64,000 bases of DNA. Source: Trebouxia sp. TZW2008. Taxonomy: Eukaryota; Chlorophyta; Trebouxiophyceae; Trebouxiales; Trebouxiaceae. The stretch is taken from assembly GCA_002118135.1 (NCBI GenBank), contig BDIU01000186.1, positions 248,001 through 312,000 on the forward strand. The letters are read 5' to 3'. The position numbers and the translations under genes are program-made. Below the pieces are notes generated by a model. It did no database searches. It saw nothing but the letters and a program-made list of their open reading frames with translations, and was not told where the DNA came from. Below are positions 1 to 18,854 of this stretch, piece after piece. How positions within the stretch are numbered: the first letter of the stretch is position 1; the number at the start of each line of letters is the position of its first letter.

Positions 1-3000
1 GATTGATTTGGTCCAACTGGCCTTGCGTGACTTCCAGCTGCAGTTGCTTGCGAGCTGCCACGCGTGCTGCTAGTTCTGCATCACGCTTGGCGTTCTGCTC
101 AGCCAAGGCAGCTTCAATCATGCTGTCCCTCTCTGCAGTGTTCAGCTGCTCCTTTGCCAGCAGCGCCTCCAAATGCTTCCTGTGACCAAACAAGTTGAAA
201 GTCATTGGGGCATTGTTGCTGACATTGAAAGCACTTCAGCTTGGATAAAAGCGGTCCATGATTGTTTTGAGCACTGACATTCACTTGCAATCTTCCCAAG
301 CAGTCTGCTGGCTGCCAAAAACAGCTTCCAGCTGACATTCTATGATAAGACATAAGGAAGGATTTATTCTGACGTACTCAAATAGAGTGGCATGGTCGGC
401 TTCAGACCATGACTGAGTTTTACCAGCAGGCATTCTTGTTGCCATGCCTGCATAGCGTGTTGCCGCCGTCCTCAAGCTGGTATTGATGCTTTGCTCAAGC
501 AGCCTGACCTGTACTTCAGCTCCGCAGCCTTGCGCTCTGCTTTGAGCTGTTTGTCAGCAGCTTCTTCTTGGGCGTCCCTCCTCATGGCAGCTTCCACCAG
601 CTGCTGGTCAGCTGCCTGCTCAGCTGCAGCAATGCGCTCCAGATCCGCTTGCTTTGCCCTGTCGCATACGTTCGAGTTGGAGTCAAATTGCAACATCATG
701 ACAGCTGCTTTGCTTTGTGGCATTCTGCTGCATCGCGGTGGCTTGAAGTGGCGTGAAAGTAGTGTATGCCTGCTTGACAGTGGTAAGTTGGGCCGCATCA
801 AGGCAACTTCGTGGTGTGCTAATAGAGCCTCCTGATCCAGAGACCACTATGGGCTATCAATGCAAACAATCACGCTCAAGTGCACAAAGTATGCTTTGAA
901 CTTAACTGAAGTGAACTAACCGTCACTGGTGTTGCCTGGCAAGGGCCTTGCCCTGCCAAACAAGCAAACTGCAGCTTGGGGGATTGGGGACACAGACTGC
1001 AAGCTGATCAGAAGCAGGAGAGATGTACACATCGGCAGCAATATTCTGGCTATAGCCGGAGTGGGCTAAATGTCAAACTCATGCCTGAGGCGAGGCAACT
1101 TCAAGCGCAAGTGCACTGTCTTGGAGTCTGTTGGGCACTGTCACTTGATCACCAGGGCAGGTCCAGCACATTGATCACAAGCTGTGTGAAGTAGCATGCC
1201 TGGCCACATGGCATTGTTTTTTGCAGAATTGGTGATGGTGGAAGCTGTGATGGCGGTGGAGGATTAGAAATGGAAGTGCCTGCTATATGCATTGGGGCCA
1301 TGCAGCACATGAAGCAGAATCAAGAGGACATTCATTGAACACATGCTCACAGAGCACAATACAAAGCACGACAGCATTGAGCCGCGTCCGCAAAGGCATT
1401 AAAATGGAAGGCACATGAGGTGCCTCAAGAATCTCATGTGCTCCCCCAGGAGCATCATCAGGTTGAGACGGCTGCTTGTCATTAGACACAGTGGACTGAC
1501 CTGTTGAACTCCTTCACCTCCAAATTGAGCTGCTGCTGCTTTGCGCGTGCTGCAACTTCAGCCTGACGTGCTGCCTCATCATCAGCTGCCCACTTGGCTT
1601 TGAGCACATCAATTTGCTGCTGTTGCAGCGCTGCTTCCTGGGCATTGCGCTGCTGATTGCTGGCCACCTGAGCATCCAGCAGCTTGCCAATGGCTTCGTA
1701 CTGTTCCCGTGCTCGCTTCTTGTCTTCAGCGTATCTGCATGTCAGTGATGAGCAGCATCAGCTGTACAGGCTGCATGGCGGAAGCCAGTAAGAGCATGCA
1801 CACGCCGTGCAGGGCAGGCAAACCCCAAACAACTGTAGCACTTGCATTGATGTGTGTAAGAAGGACATGTCTTTGATGTTTGCTGATAGCCTCTGCAATG
1901 TTCATTCTTGCCAGCCCCCTGAGCAGCTTGTACTGTGCACTGATATCCAATGGCAGCCATGAATACAGTGTATTGCAAGTGGGGTGGTGCAAGTATACGG
2001 ATGCATGCAGCTTATGGGGGGCACCATTGTGATCAAGTGCATTCCTGATACAGAGCTGCAGGAATGAACAGACTAAGTGCGTGCTCACTTTTGCTCTTTT
2101 GCCACTCTCTCTTGCTCATTCAGTTCAGCCCAATGCTGATCCTCTGCTTTTTGCTGCTCCTTTTGCTGCTCCTTCTCTACTACCTGAACACCACCCATGC
2201 TATACCATCTTTGCAGATGAGACCCAGCTTACCTGCAAGGATGCCTTACAGCAACACATGCAGCACACGATGACACTATGCTGGCAAACATGGCTTTGCA
2301 GTTGGCAATGGCTGCAGACCATCAATGAGCAAGTGCAAGCTTGACTGCAGGCTCCATGGCAATGTACGCCAGCTGTACAAACAGTACCTGTTGCTTTTGT
2401 ACATGTTGTATCTGATGCACAGCAAGCTGAGACTCCTTGCCGCGTAACAGGTCACAGTTCTCTCTGAACTGTTGCTCATACAGGTCTTCCGCAAGCTTCT
2501 GCCTTTCTGACTCTCTCTTGGCTGCAAGGCTGCGCGCCCTTGATGTCAGCTCTGCACGCCGCTGTTCTGGAGTTGTTTGACTGCTGAGCAGTTCTTGCTG
2601 CAGTGCATACTCCTCATTAGCTAGCTTGGCTGCCAGATCCTGCTGTCGCCGCTCGATATCAGCTTGCCGCCTCTCTTTCAATGCCTCAAAGCGATTGCTG
2701 ATGGTGAGGGCCTTAATTTTGCTGTTTGTCTTGTTTTCCCAGTCAGCTGCAGCACTGAGCTTCTGCTGCTCCTACAACATGCGTTTGCCAGCTATCACGA
2801 TCCAGTGAGCGGTGATCTGATGCGCATAATAGTTTGGGGCTAGACAAGCTCCTCAGAGATGAAGCGGACCACTCAACAGCAAACAAAAGGAAACAGGCAG
2901 GCAGGCGTAACGTCGAAGGCACCTGGACTCCCTGCTGCATGTTGTACAGCTTGTCTTCATAGTCTCGTGTCTTGAGCACTCGGGCATCGGGAGCCGGCTT

Positions 3001-3089
3001 CCTCTGCAGCAGGCCTATGTGCGTCAATGTCTGTCAGCATGCAGCAGCAAAGTTCAAGATTGCCGCGCGCCACTCACCACTCTGAGCAT
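1..3089 (-). CDS. CFAP53: CFAP53-like flagellar coiled-coil protein (3' end cut by window)
   Basis: Probable cilia- and flagella-associated protein 53, an axonemal microtubule-inner/docking-associated coiled-coil protein. Exons on the minus strand are 3078-3089, 2923-3003, 2388-2771, 2089-2183, 1501-1734, 509-658 and <1-179. Phases join cleanly, giving about 378 residues before the edge. The protein is almost entirely charged E/K/R/Q/A coiled coil. The best family landmark is in exon 3: a run ending EQQFRENCDLLR, which parallels the DQQFRERCEELR segment I recall from animal CFAP53, preceded by a matching RRQ...LANEEY helix. The start is the short MLRV exon followed by a GTGAGT donor; this first exon is the least certain. 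The C-terminus lies outside the window. Presence of the gene argues for motile flagella in the life cycle. An MNS1/CCDC-type coiled-coil paralogue is the main alternative. Confidence 0.8.
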
Positions 3090-3234
3090 GGCAGCACTGC
3101 AACGCAGCAGCAGCAAAGGAGCTTTTCAAACTATTCTGGTCTCTTGCATCGGTAACTTGCGTTCAACCGTGCTGCAGCTCTTGCTGTGCTGCTGAGCGTT
3201 GATACGGCGTAACAGGTGCGTACAGTGATGAATA

Positions 3235-3530
3235 CGTAATTTTGGGCTGGCCATACAGTACACTTTGTGGTTCTGGGGCCTTAGGCGATGAAAGGCACTT
3301 AGTGTTTGAATGTGGAGCATNNNNNNNNNNNNNNNNNNNNNNNNNNNNNNNNNNNNNNNNNNNNNNNNNNNNNNNNNNNNNNNNNNNNNNNNGTGGCACA
3401 TGTGATCAGCCTTGTTGGCTGGCTAAAGCATGTAAAATTATTCTCTCTCTCTCTCAGTGAAGGTTTGCAGACTGCAGACAGCGCTGGCTGGTGCGCATCC
3501 ACACTTCAGAAGACTTGATGTTGTGCCGAT
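3235..3530 (+). mobile_element. LINE-type retrotransposon 3' remnant interrupted by gap
   Basis: The forward frame from 3242 reads a CGSGALGDERHLVFECGA segment. The Cys-x-x-Gly...DE-x-HLVFEC pattern is one I associate with the C-terminal end of algal LINE reverse-transcriptase ORFs. The upstream frame is broken by stops and the rest falls in the N run. Right after the gap, 3393-3435 (TGGCACATG...GGCTAAAGCATGTA) resembles a second copy at 58386-58432. This is a dead fragment, not a gene. Confidence 0.5.
3321..3392. other. Assembly gap (72 N)
   Basis: There are 72 consecutive N characters inside the LINE remnant. Open frames drawn across it are meaningless. Confidence 0.99.
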
Positions 3531-3879
3531 GCCTCTGACTTGTCCTTGATTGCTTGCGTTAGATTGTGACGTGCATGTCTTGCAGTTGCTCTCTTCAAGA
3601 AGGCAGCCTGAAGGCTTGGTAGTGTGAGCATGCATGCATGCATGCATTAGGTCGTTATAAGCTTCAATTATGGCTTGAGATGCGTGACCAGGATTGCTTG
3701 CAACACACATGACGTCACGCAGGCCGCAAGGTCAAATGTTCGAGGCACTTGCAGCATGCAAGTGAGCATGCAAGGGGCCCCATAAACTGGTGGACGCTCC
3801 GAAACCAACCCAGTCTAGACTGCAAGTGCAAGCGCGTTTATTCCTGATTTGTGCGCACCGTCCACCGAATTGAGTTGCC

Positions 3880-4120
3880 ATGGGAGGGGTCACCGGCTTT
3901 CTCAATATAGTTGCGGCAACAGGAGGCGCTGCTCTGCTGCTCTACTCAACTGACGCACTGTTCTACTACACTGACGAGAGGTCAGATGCTGAAACGCTGC
4001 TGTGGCAGAAAACCGAGGTGTCGTTCGCGTATTGAACAAGTGTAAGCCTCACACGCCCTGTGTATATGCAGGAGGGCTGCAAAACATGCTGAGCTGGACT
4101 TGAAACGGAGAGCTTTGGAG
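3880..4120 (+). CDS. Possible small membrane/coiled-coil protein, 5' exons only
   Basis: This is a weak candidate and the product is not recognised. Exon 1 (3880-3980) starts at ATG with MGGVTGFLNIVAATGG and a hydrophobic stretch at about residues 8-30. It joins exon 2 (4072-4120) in phase through a GT-AG intron, giving YYTDERRAAKHAELDLK and a charged helix. Downstream exons could not be chained with confidence. In-frame charged segments at about 4489-4580 (reading LEQQVREALE) and 4870-4910 may belong to it. The locus lies between CFAP53 (divergent) and the 3' end of RPE. Confidence 0.3.
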
Positions 4121-5167
4121 GTGCTTTATTCAAGCTTGAAAACTTCTGCACATGACGCACTGCACGGTTCTTTTCGTACTTGCTGCAGCCGCTCACCAAG
4201 CCTTGATCTCTATGTTTGTCTTGAGAAATGCATACGACACTCAGCAGGACTGTGGTGGCTGATGCAAGCTGCATATGCAGGAAAGGAGGCATCTTTTGGA
4301 CGAAAACAGGAAGATGAGCCTTCAATCTTGATGAACAAGTATGTAGATGCCAGAGGTGCTGCAAGAGCATTGCAACAGCCAAGCAAGGCTGCATAGTTTG
4401 TCCACACAGCAGGACAACAGGAAGAATTTCCCCAGTGGCCTACATGTTTGATGGTCATGACCTGCCAAACTATATATGCTTTACAGGAAAGAGTATGTTG
4501 AATACACCCATACGTGCGGCTGTTGTCAAATGCACCTGCAAGTCAGGCTTGAGCAGCAAGTCCGTGAAGCTCTTGAGGTACAGCAGACCATGCATTTTGT
4601 TATTTAGTGACAGTCATTGCCGCCATGCTGCTGTTGAGTTGCCGAGCACACAAAGCATGTGCATCACAGGTAATGCCACAAGCGTGATGTGTAACTGAGT
4701 GAAGACGCGACTGCAATTCTTTTTGCTGGTGCCAAGCCTTGTTTCCAATCAATGAAAATTTGCGATAGAGTCAGGCCTGCTGTTTCTAGTGTCGCTCCTG
4801 ATGGGTTAGGCGATAGTGCTGCCTGCCGTGTGCGACTTTGTATCCACACTTGTCTCACCCAAGTCATGCAGTCGTTAAAAGATCAAAATGCATCTTTACA
4901 AGCAGACTCTGAGGTACACGCTTGTTCACTGATGACACGACATTCAGCTTATGGCAGCTTAATAAGCAAGGTTGCAGTTATTGTCACAGAACTGGACTCA
5001 AAAATAGCTATAGCGCAGCAAAATGGTGCCTCAGTGAGTTTGGGCACCTACTCAAGTCAACAATGCTTGACTTTACACACCAACAGCTAACACACAACTA
5101 AATGAAATCAAATCAATGTCCTGACAAGAACAAAAGGGCAAGTGCCTGGCTTGTTGGAAAAGCGGGT
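4121..5167. other. Unassigned stretch between small-gene candidate and RPE 3' end
   Basis: About 1 kb without a supportable gene model. It holds short frames that might be later exons of the 3880 candidate, such as the frame ending near 5088 that reads LISKVAVIVTELDSKIA. It should also hold the 3' untranslated region of RPE on the minus strand. No RNA gene or repeat was seen. Confidence 0.4.
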
Positions 5168-7312
5168 CTATGCTGAGGCTGCTGCCTTGTCCACACTGGA
5201 CCTCAGTGTCTTGATGGCCATTCCAATGTCATCTGCACCATACACTGCGCTGCCAGCAACAATCACATTTGCGCCAGCTGCTGCCGCTTGATCAATGGTT
5301 GAGGGAGACAGGCCACCATCAACCTGCAACACCCCATTCAATATCACAAATTTGTCTGCACATGAGCTTTGGTTTTTGTTCATTCATTCATTCTAGACGT
5401 ATGCTACACAGGCTCAGCAGGCCCAGCTAGGTACGTACTGAAGCAATCAATGATCACATGAGGTTTGGGGCAAGCATGAGATTGCGGAATGCTATTCTCA
5501 CTGTGCAACCTATGCACATCCTCTTCAGTCAGATAGAGCAGCACTGGGCGCATTGACAATTGTGACAGGTTGGCTTGCACTTGTTGGCAAGCTTGCTTGG
5601 TTCACCGTTTTGTACATGTTGACAACATAATTTTAGTGGCAACAGCAACACTTGACTTCTGCAAGCTGGAAAGCACACCTAGACATTCAGGTGGTGCGTG
5701 ACCTGTGCGCAGTTGGCACCCGTTGCACCTTGAGTGCAGCTGCCACATGCTCAGCACATTATGCATTCACCAAAACGGCACAACTAGAACATATATGATA
5801 CGCACTTGTGTACACACAAATAGCTAAGGCTTGTAACAAGACGTTCTGACATACCTCAATCAGCAAATCTGGGAATTTCTTCCTCAAAATCTTGACCTTG
5901 TCCATTGTCTCAGGCATGAATTTCTGGCCACCAAACCCAGGCTCCACTGTCATGATCAGTACCTAAGCCACGAGCAGACCAGTCATTGCGCTGTGCATGA
6001 TTGAGCGCAAACAGTTGGCACGTGACGAGGCTTGCAGCCTGTTGGCAATGTTGTGGGCTTTCATGCTGTCCAATAAGCAACGCGTTTTCACTAAAACTTT
6101 GTTGGACACAGTACTGGTTTGGTCACTCAGCAAGCATGTTGCAAGTGCACTACAGACCATCAGTTTTTGTGCTCAATTGGCGACGCAGCATGCCAGTCAC
6201 TGACAATCTCACTGATCCTGCCAAGATCAGCAAAGGTTGCAGCGGTCATAGCGATATGAGAGTGGCATGCAACTGAAACAGAGTTACGTTTAAGATCCAG
6301 AAAATAGCATGTCGGTATTCAGATGCAGACTTTTGGCCACGCAGAGAAGTGGTAAGGCCGTAAGTTCAGGCCGTCTCCACGCAATAGTTGTGGGTTCAAA
6401 CCCAGTACGTTACAGCAACAGACATGGCTCCAGCAACAGCTCAAGAAATGATGTGCAAATGGTGAGATGGCAAAGATGGACGCTGTTTGGCACCTGGTCA
6501 ACGAGCTTGTCCTCAATGTAGGGGTACAGGGTCTCAACAGGGGTCTTGGGCCTAAGGGCAACCCCAGTATGCATGCCAGCCTCCTTGACCTGCTTCAGCA
6601 CCTTGACCATTTCCTGATCTGGATGCTTGGCATTGACTGCATCTTCTACTACTGCCTCGAGGTGGAAGGTGTACATGTTGGCACCAGCAGAAGCAAAGTC
6701 CTGCAAATACCACAAGGACTGAATGCACTGACAGAAAGTTGTGGCTGGAGACAGCTTGAGCTGCCGTGAGGTTACACACCTAACACCATGGTAGCTCAAC
6801 CTGCATGCTCCCATGGGTCTCAGGGGCATGTGGGGTTGCATGCATGTGCTGACCTGTATGCATGCCAGCCAGGAGAGCATCATGAGCTGCTTGTCATTGG
6901 CTGACAGAGTACTACAAGTTGTGACTTGCCATGCAAGGCATATATGCATCTCAACTTGCCTACCTTGATCCACTGAGCTGGATTTGATACCATGAGGTGA
7001 CAGTCCAGGAAGGAGTCCGTGTGCTTTCGCAGGCTCTTGACAATAGGTGCGCCCAGCGTTAGGTTGGGAACAAAATGACCGTCCTGCAGTCAGACAAGCA
7101 GATGCAGCTAGTTCCGGAGTGCTCAAAACTACAGTCTGGTCGTTCGGGCATCCACTGACCATAACGTCGACGTGCAGCCAGTCTGCTCCGAGCTTGATGA
7201 CCTTCTGACTCTCGTCAGCCAACTTCGCAAAGTCTGCTGACAAGATAGAGGGAGAAATAATAGTGTCTGGCCTGTCACGCCCTGCAGTCTTGGTTGGGAG
7301 CGGAATACCCAT
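5168..7312 (-). CDS. RPE: Ribulose-phosphate 3-epimerase, cytosolic plant type
   Basis: Interconverts ribulose-5-phosphate and xylulose-5-phosphate in the pentose phosphate and Calvin cycles. Exons are 7160-7312, 6964-7083, 6494-6700, 5855-5962 and 5168-5323, all phase 0, giving about 247 residues, the usual family length. Landmarks in order: [16 protein letters not shown] near the N-terminus; [19 protein letters not shown] (exon 1/2 junction, metal-binding His/Asp); [21 protein letters not shown]; and [10 protein letters not shown] with a phosphate-binding [13 protein letters not shown]. The start chosen is MGIPLPTK at 7312. An in-frame ATG at 7381 would add 23 residues. No clear transit peptide is visible and similarity is to cytosolic plant RPE. 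It is divergent from the Prp43 gene across 376 bp. Intron 3 holds a tRNA-derived SINE. Confidence 0.95.
6294..6412 (+). mobile_element. tRNA-derived SINE-like element, copy A
   Basis: A segment of about 118 bp shared with 62684-62811. It contains an A-box-like AGAAGTGGTAAGG (near 6344) and a B-box-like GGTTCAAACCC (6393-6403). No acceptor stem can be formed, so it is not a functional tRNA. It lies in RPE intron 3, antisense to that gene. Confidence 0.6.
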
Positions 7313-14290
<6,978 letters not shown>

Positions 14291-14927
14291 GCTGCTATAT
14301 GACATGAGGACAACCTGATGCAGGTGCTTTGTATTCTGTGTTTGCCTTTGCAGCTGCCCTAAAGTAACCAGTAAGTAAGTTACTGTTTGAAAGACAACAT
14401 TCGTAGCATTTTTTCAAGTGTAAGCTGTCATCCAAATCAGCTGTCGCAAGTTCACTGTTCCGAGGACACAAGCACAGCAGCACAACATATTGCAGCACAT
14501 GTACAGCCCTCACACGCAGGCTTCTGCATGTGTGTTATTTTGAAACATAGCTTGAGTAGAATCTGAGTTCAGACATAAGGAACAACACAAGTCGTAATCC
14601 ACGCAGAGCCGCTGCATGGGACGAGCTTCCTTTTGTGGCAAACCTTCTGCTCTTGACCTCTCTGACAAATGAAAGTGCACGTTTGTGCCAAATTGAGTGA
14701 GTTTCATGCCTGATGCAAACTCGCAACTGGAGCTCTTCTGTGTGATAGGTTTGACTTTGACCTAAGCAAGCTGCATGTCGTAGCGTCCTGGAAAGCGCTG
14801 TCGCAGCACGTTTTATGCATTGCTGATCCCAATCCAGGTCACTCGGTACAAACAACAGCAACCGGTACCCGCACTGGCAAAGTGTGCAAGTCGTGCAACT
14901 TGACTGACTGCTGTTCAAGTCATTAAC
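14291..14927. other. Intergenic, PRP43 3' end to next gene
   Basis: 637 bp between two genes on the same strand. It contains a small inverted repeat near 14362-14385 (AGTAACCAGTAAGTAAGTTACT), which may lie in the PRP43 3' untranslated region, and the promoter of the next gene. No gene was seen. Confidence 0.6.
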
Positions 14928-17900
14928 ATGGCTTTGGCTGCACGGCTTGTCGTCAGGCAGCTTGGTGCGGAGTCGTTGCCAGCGATACTTCAGTGCGCCT
15001 CCATCCACTCAAGCATCACTCGTTGCTTGCCTGAGGACGATGCGGCCAGCAACTCATCTGCGGCAACTGTTGATCAACAGAATCCTGCTGCAAGGAGCCA
15101 AAACCTCGCTGCTAGCGAACAGAGGCAGCGACCTGTTGTCAACAGAAGCCAGGTACAGCGCCGCGACAGCCCGCCCGGAGACAGGAGAGCAGATAGCCAG
15201 CAGCGGCCACGTTTCGACAGATCAGCAGGCAGCCAACAAGGCAGTGACAGAACTTCCCAGGCAAGCTTTCGACCCAACCGAGGCTCCTTCGATCTATCAC
15301 AAAGAAATCAGCAGCAGCAGCAGCGGCAGCAGCAGCGGCAGCAGCAGCAGCAGCAGCCGGCAGGGGACAAGCCTCAGTCTCGGACTGCAACCTTTTTCAG
15401 GGATCAGCAGGGCAGGGTAAGCCCTGCACCAGGCAGCAGTGCTCACTCAAGAGATGCTCCTTCTTCTGGACAAGACCTGCAAAGGCAGCGCTTCCAGCAG
15501 GCAAACCAGCCAGGACCTCGCCAGCAAACCCAGTCCCCTCCCTTCAGGGATCAGAGAAACTTGAATCAGCCTCGCACTACACCTGCACGGGACTTTCCCC
15601 CATTCAGGGATCAGAGAGACAGAGCCACTCCACGCCACGCTATGCAACCACCACAGGATTTTGTCCCAGACCCGGATGATATACCCACCGGTGATGCACA
15701 GCGGCCAAGGCGCAAGACGTGGTCTCAAGCTCAGACTGGACGTAGGAACACTCCATCCCCTGCACGCAGGGAAGGAGGCAGGCCGGGCGCCAATCTCAGG
15801 TATCAGCTTTGATGTGACCATTGTTACACATCACGCCCATTATGCTTACACATCATCAAGCTCCACATCCCTGAGCAAATGTATCAGCAACCGTAACACA
15901 AAGCACAGCAGCAAGCACAGCCAGACTGGGGATACAATTTGGTGTTTCTGACGTATCTGTAAAGCATCCAAATCAGTCTTGCTGCCTTTTTGTATCACTC
16001 GCTGTTTCGCTACCTGCGTCCACCAATTTGAACCATCCTGTTGCATTCGCAAGCCTGACTGCAGTCTGTCTGTTTGGGCTGTCTGCCCTTTCCCTCCATT
16101 TGGTTGCAGACCATGTGCTGTGTATGCTGGCTGCTTGCAGACCATACGACCCTGCACACTTTGGTAATATGTCTTGCTGATTCAACCATTCATGCTGTGA
16201 CCATAAATGCATGAATGGTGATGAGTCAGAAACAGAAGTCCCAACTGGAACAAATGTGCTTGATTCGAGTCTTGTGAATTTTGCCAGGCGCCCTATGACA
16301 CAATGCGAACAAAACACACACCGGCTGGACTGAACACTGAGTGTCATGATATTAGTCATTATGCCTTGCTGCAGAACCACTGTTAAGGTGTGTGGCAGAA
16401 GTCTGCGTTTGCTAGATATGCATGTCAGATGGCCTCCCTCAGGCAAGCAATGAAAAGCGACTGCAACATCGCGGGGTTGGGCCCCCAGCCAAGGGTCATT
16501 CAGCAGATGTCATGGACTCTGTCCGATGCAAAGGTAGCAACAGTAGTTACAAGGCCCAGCATCAATGCTAGCTGCATAAGGCAAGTATGTCACTTTCGTG
16601 ATTGTCATTGTCCTGACTCTCTTGATTCTTGTCAGGGGTGGGGGTCCAAGCAAGGGTCATTCAGCAGGCGTGATGGACCCTGCTCAAGCACTGGGCATGC
16701 CTGTGCCTATGGACTCAGAGGACATGGACATGCAAGATGCAGAGGATGCTGATGGGGCGCCTGACAACAGGCTGGCTCGCTCACAATACAACCCACGAGG
16801 CGTTCCAGACGATTGGAAAGATGAAATTGAAGATATGGATGTACGCAACTACTCCTGGCTATAGCTCGCCATGTGTAACAGTAAGGCGTATGGGTGCACA
16901 GACCAAGTCGTTACAGAAACTGCTTGTCAAGTATTCTGGGTCCATGTAGTCATTGTCTTGTTTGATCCTGAACAGGTGCCTTCCTGCAAGCGCATGACTC
17001 ACTGCATTATGCTGCATTATGCAGTGACCATTCAGGGCAACAAAGCTGCTTCTGCTAATCAGTAGCCTCTGCCTAAGGCTGTAGCTGTAGTTGATGTCAG
17101 ATACACCTCTAGAAATGAAGGTGATCAGGCTCCTAGCTTTCTTGTGGTTCACATGCTTTTGTGGCGGTGATACTCTGATGCTGCACCTGTCTTGAATGCA
17201 TTGAGGCACATCTATGCATGAGTTTGATGTACTGGCTTTGTTCTGTGGTGACAGACCTGTGATGACTCAGTGCTTATGACACGCAATGACTCAGTGCTGA
17301 TGACACGCAATGACTCAGTGCTTATGACATGCGATGACTCAGTGCTCATGACATGCGATGACTCAGTGCTCATGACATGCGATAACTCAGTGCTTATGAC
17401 ATGTTCTGCAGGACCAAGAGGATTTGGATGAAGCGCGTCAGATCAGCAACATGATCCGCCGTTTGAGAAGTGGAGAGCTTGTCTCACCAACACAGCAGAT
17501 CAAGGATAATGTTCATACCCTGCAGGTTGTCGACTCTGCAAAACAACATACCCCGCTGAAGCCAGCAAAAATGTTGTCATTTCCAGTGCACCCTGCAGTT
17601 GGTATCACTGCTGATATTGGAGATTTCATCCAAGCTCCCAGGCTGTTCCGCCTCACACATGCTCCTATCATTGCCTCATATAGTAAAGACTTTTCTTGTG
17701 TTCTCTGCGGTTGTGCTGCAACACATGCCTGCCTGCAATGCTTGCATGGACACCGCCACAAAGTTCAGTGAGTGAGCTGTCAACTGCTGTGCTCTTTTTT
17801 TTTGCACAAGTGCTTGCTTCCTTGAGCAAGACCACCGACATTCCTGTACACAACATTGCTGACATCAGGATTTGTTGTAACATATGCCTGCTTGCCATAT

Positions 17901-18854
17901 TTGCATGGACGATGCTCGTCGGGTGACTGACTTTGTAATTGCTGTGCAGATGAACATGGACCCTAGACTTGATGTAGAGCTGAACACGCCAGTGCTGCAA
18001 GAAATGCAGGAGCCTACAACCAATGATATGCTGCAGATGTCAGGGCCCCTAGCACAAACTATGGGCATCACTAACGAGCAAGACTGGCAGGTGCTTCAAC
18101 ACCACTTGATCTGAACAAATTGCTACTGCTCTGTGAGTGCAACTTGTGGCCGCCTGTCTAAAGACCCCATGCTACTGAGAGTTGCTCCCCTGACATGAAG
18201 ACAGTGCAGTCTGTGTGAACACCATTTAAGATCTAGCAATCTGTCTAGCAATCAAAACTTGACTGGCCGAAATGTTGCAGACAAACAATTTCCAGGCATA
18301 GCATGACAGCAGCTACATCCAGCCATGTTTTTGCAAGCTGTAAAGCTCGAACAAGCAACTGTATCTGCAGGAGATTACTGAAGGCTTACAGGAGGAGTAT
18401 GGCATGCTGACTAAAGCACTTGGTCATGGCCGCCACAAGGCTAGGGTGAGTGACAGCATTGTGTGCACTTTGACTGTACCAACTTTGGCAACTTCATACA
18501 GCTTGTCCAAACTTTCAGCTATTGACTGTACAGCTGATTGCTGTCTTGTACATGATGAAGTCACCACAGCAAGCACAAATCCGAGCTGATCATGTTTGCT
18601 AGTACGTTTGGACATTGCAAGTCTGTGATTCATGCCTTGCTGCAACGTTCTGCAATCAGTATGATCTGATATAGTGACATTTATTGCAGGCACAGGAAGA
18701 GACCCTGGAGCTATTTGTCAACGACACAATGCCAAGGGATCATCCCATGTTTCCGGTCGTATCACAGTCACTGGAAGTCCTGCGGCTGAACCCCAACTGG
18801 AACAATCAGAAAAAGCAAGAGTTTATGTGGCGGCTTGTCAAAGACTTAAGCTAG
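14928..18854 (+). CDS. Q/R-rich protein of unknown function, possibly organelle-targeted
   Basis: Not recognised. Exons 14928-15799, 16636-16840, 17412-17525, 17950-18090, 18371-18445 and 18690-18854 sum to 1572 nt (523 aa) with consistent phases. The N-terminus MALAARLVVRQLGAESLPA is basic, hydroxylated and acid-free, as in mitochondrial presequences. Exon 1 then encodes a low-complexity Gln/Arg/Ser/Pro domain with a poly-Q run from CAG codons and three spaced FRDQ(Q/R) motifs at about residues 160-235. The later exons encode an acidic, conserved-looking region (YNPRGVPDDWKDEIEDMD; ARQISNMIRRLRSGELV; EITEGLQEEYGMLTKALG) and a C-terminal helical segment ending EFMWRLVKDLS. A mitochondrial ribosomal small-subunit protein is one guess from the shape of the C-terminus, but I cannot name it. 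Exon 2 has a ghost copy upstream. Exon 3 is preceded by a minisatellite. Confidence 0.7.
15309..15360 (+). repeat. CAG/CGG codon repeat encoding poly-Gln tract
   Basis: An interrupted CAG tract inside exon 1 of the unknown Q/R-rich gene. It encodes Gln runs broken by single Arg residues. Confidence 0.9.
16477..16700 (+). repeat. Ghost duplication of exon 2 start (Q/R-rich gene)
   Basis: The exon 2 start (16636 onward, containing AAGGGTCATTCAGCAG at 16652) has a degenerate copy at 16477-16530 (AAGGGTCATTCAGCAG at 16491, followed by ATGTCATGGAC versus GCGTGATGGAC). The offset is 161 bp. The copy sits in the preceding intron and its acceptor is not preserved. Confidence 0.7.
17262..17405 (+). 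repeat. 24-bp minisatellite x6 carrying TGACTCA sites
   Basis: Six head-to-tail 24-bp units, consensus ATGACTCAGTGCTTATGACA plus four bases. The array ends within six bases of the AG acceptor of exon 3 of the Q/R-rich gene. Five of the six units contain TGACTCA, the AP-1/Gcn4-type bZIP core. The sixth has TAACTCA. Confidence 0.92.

Noticed and set aside
3126..3518. Several open frames crossing 3321-3392
   Set aside because: They run through unknown bases and have no support on either side beyond the LINE remnant.
6310..6412. tRNA gene at the B-box motif
   Set aside because: No acceptor stem pairs with the 3' side, and similarity to the 62.7-kb copy extends beyond tRNA length. Treated as a SINE instead.
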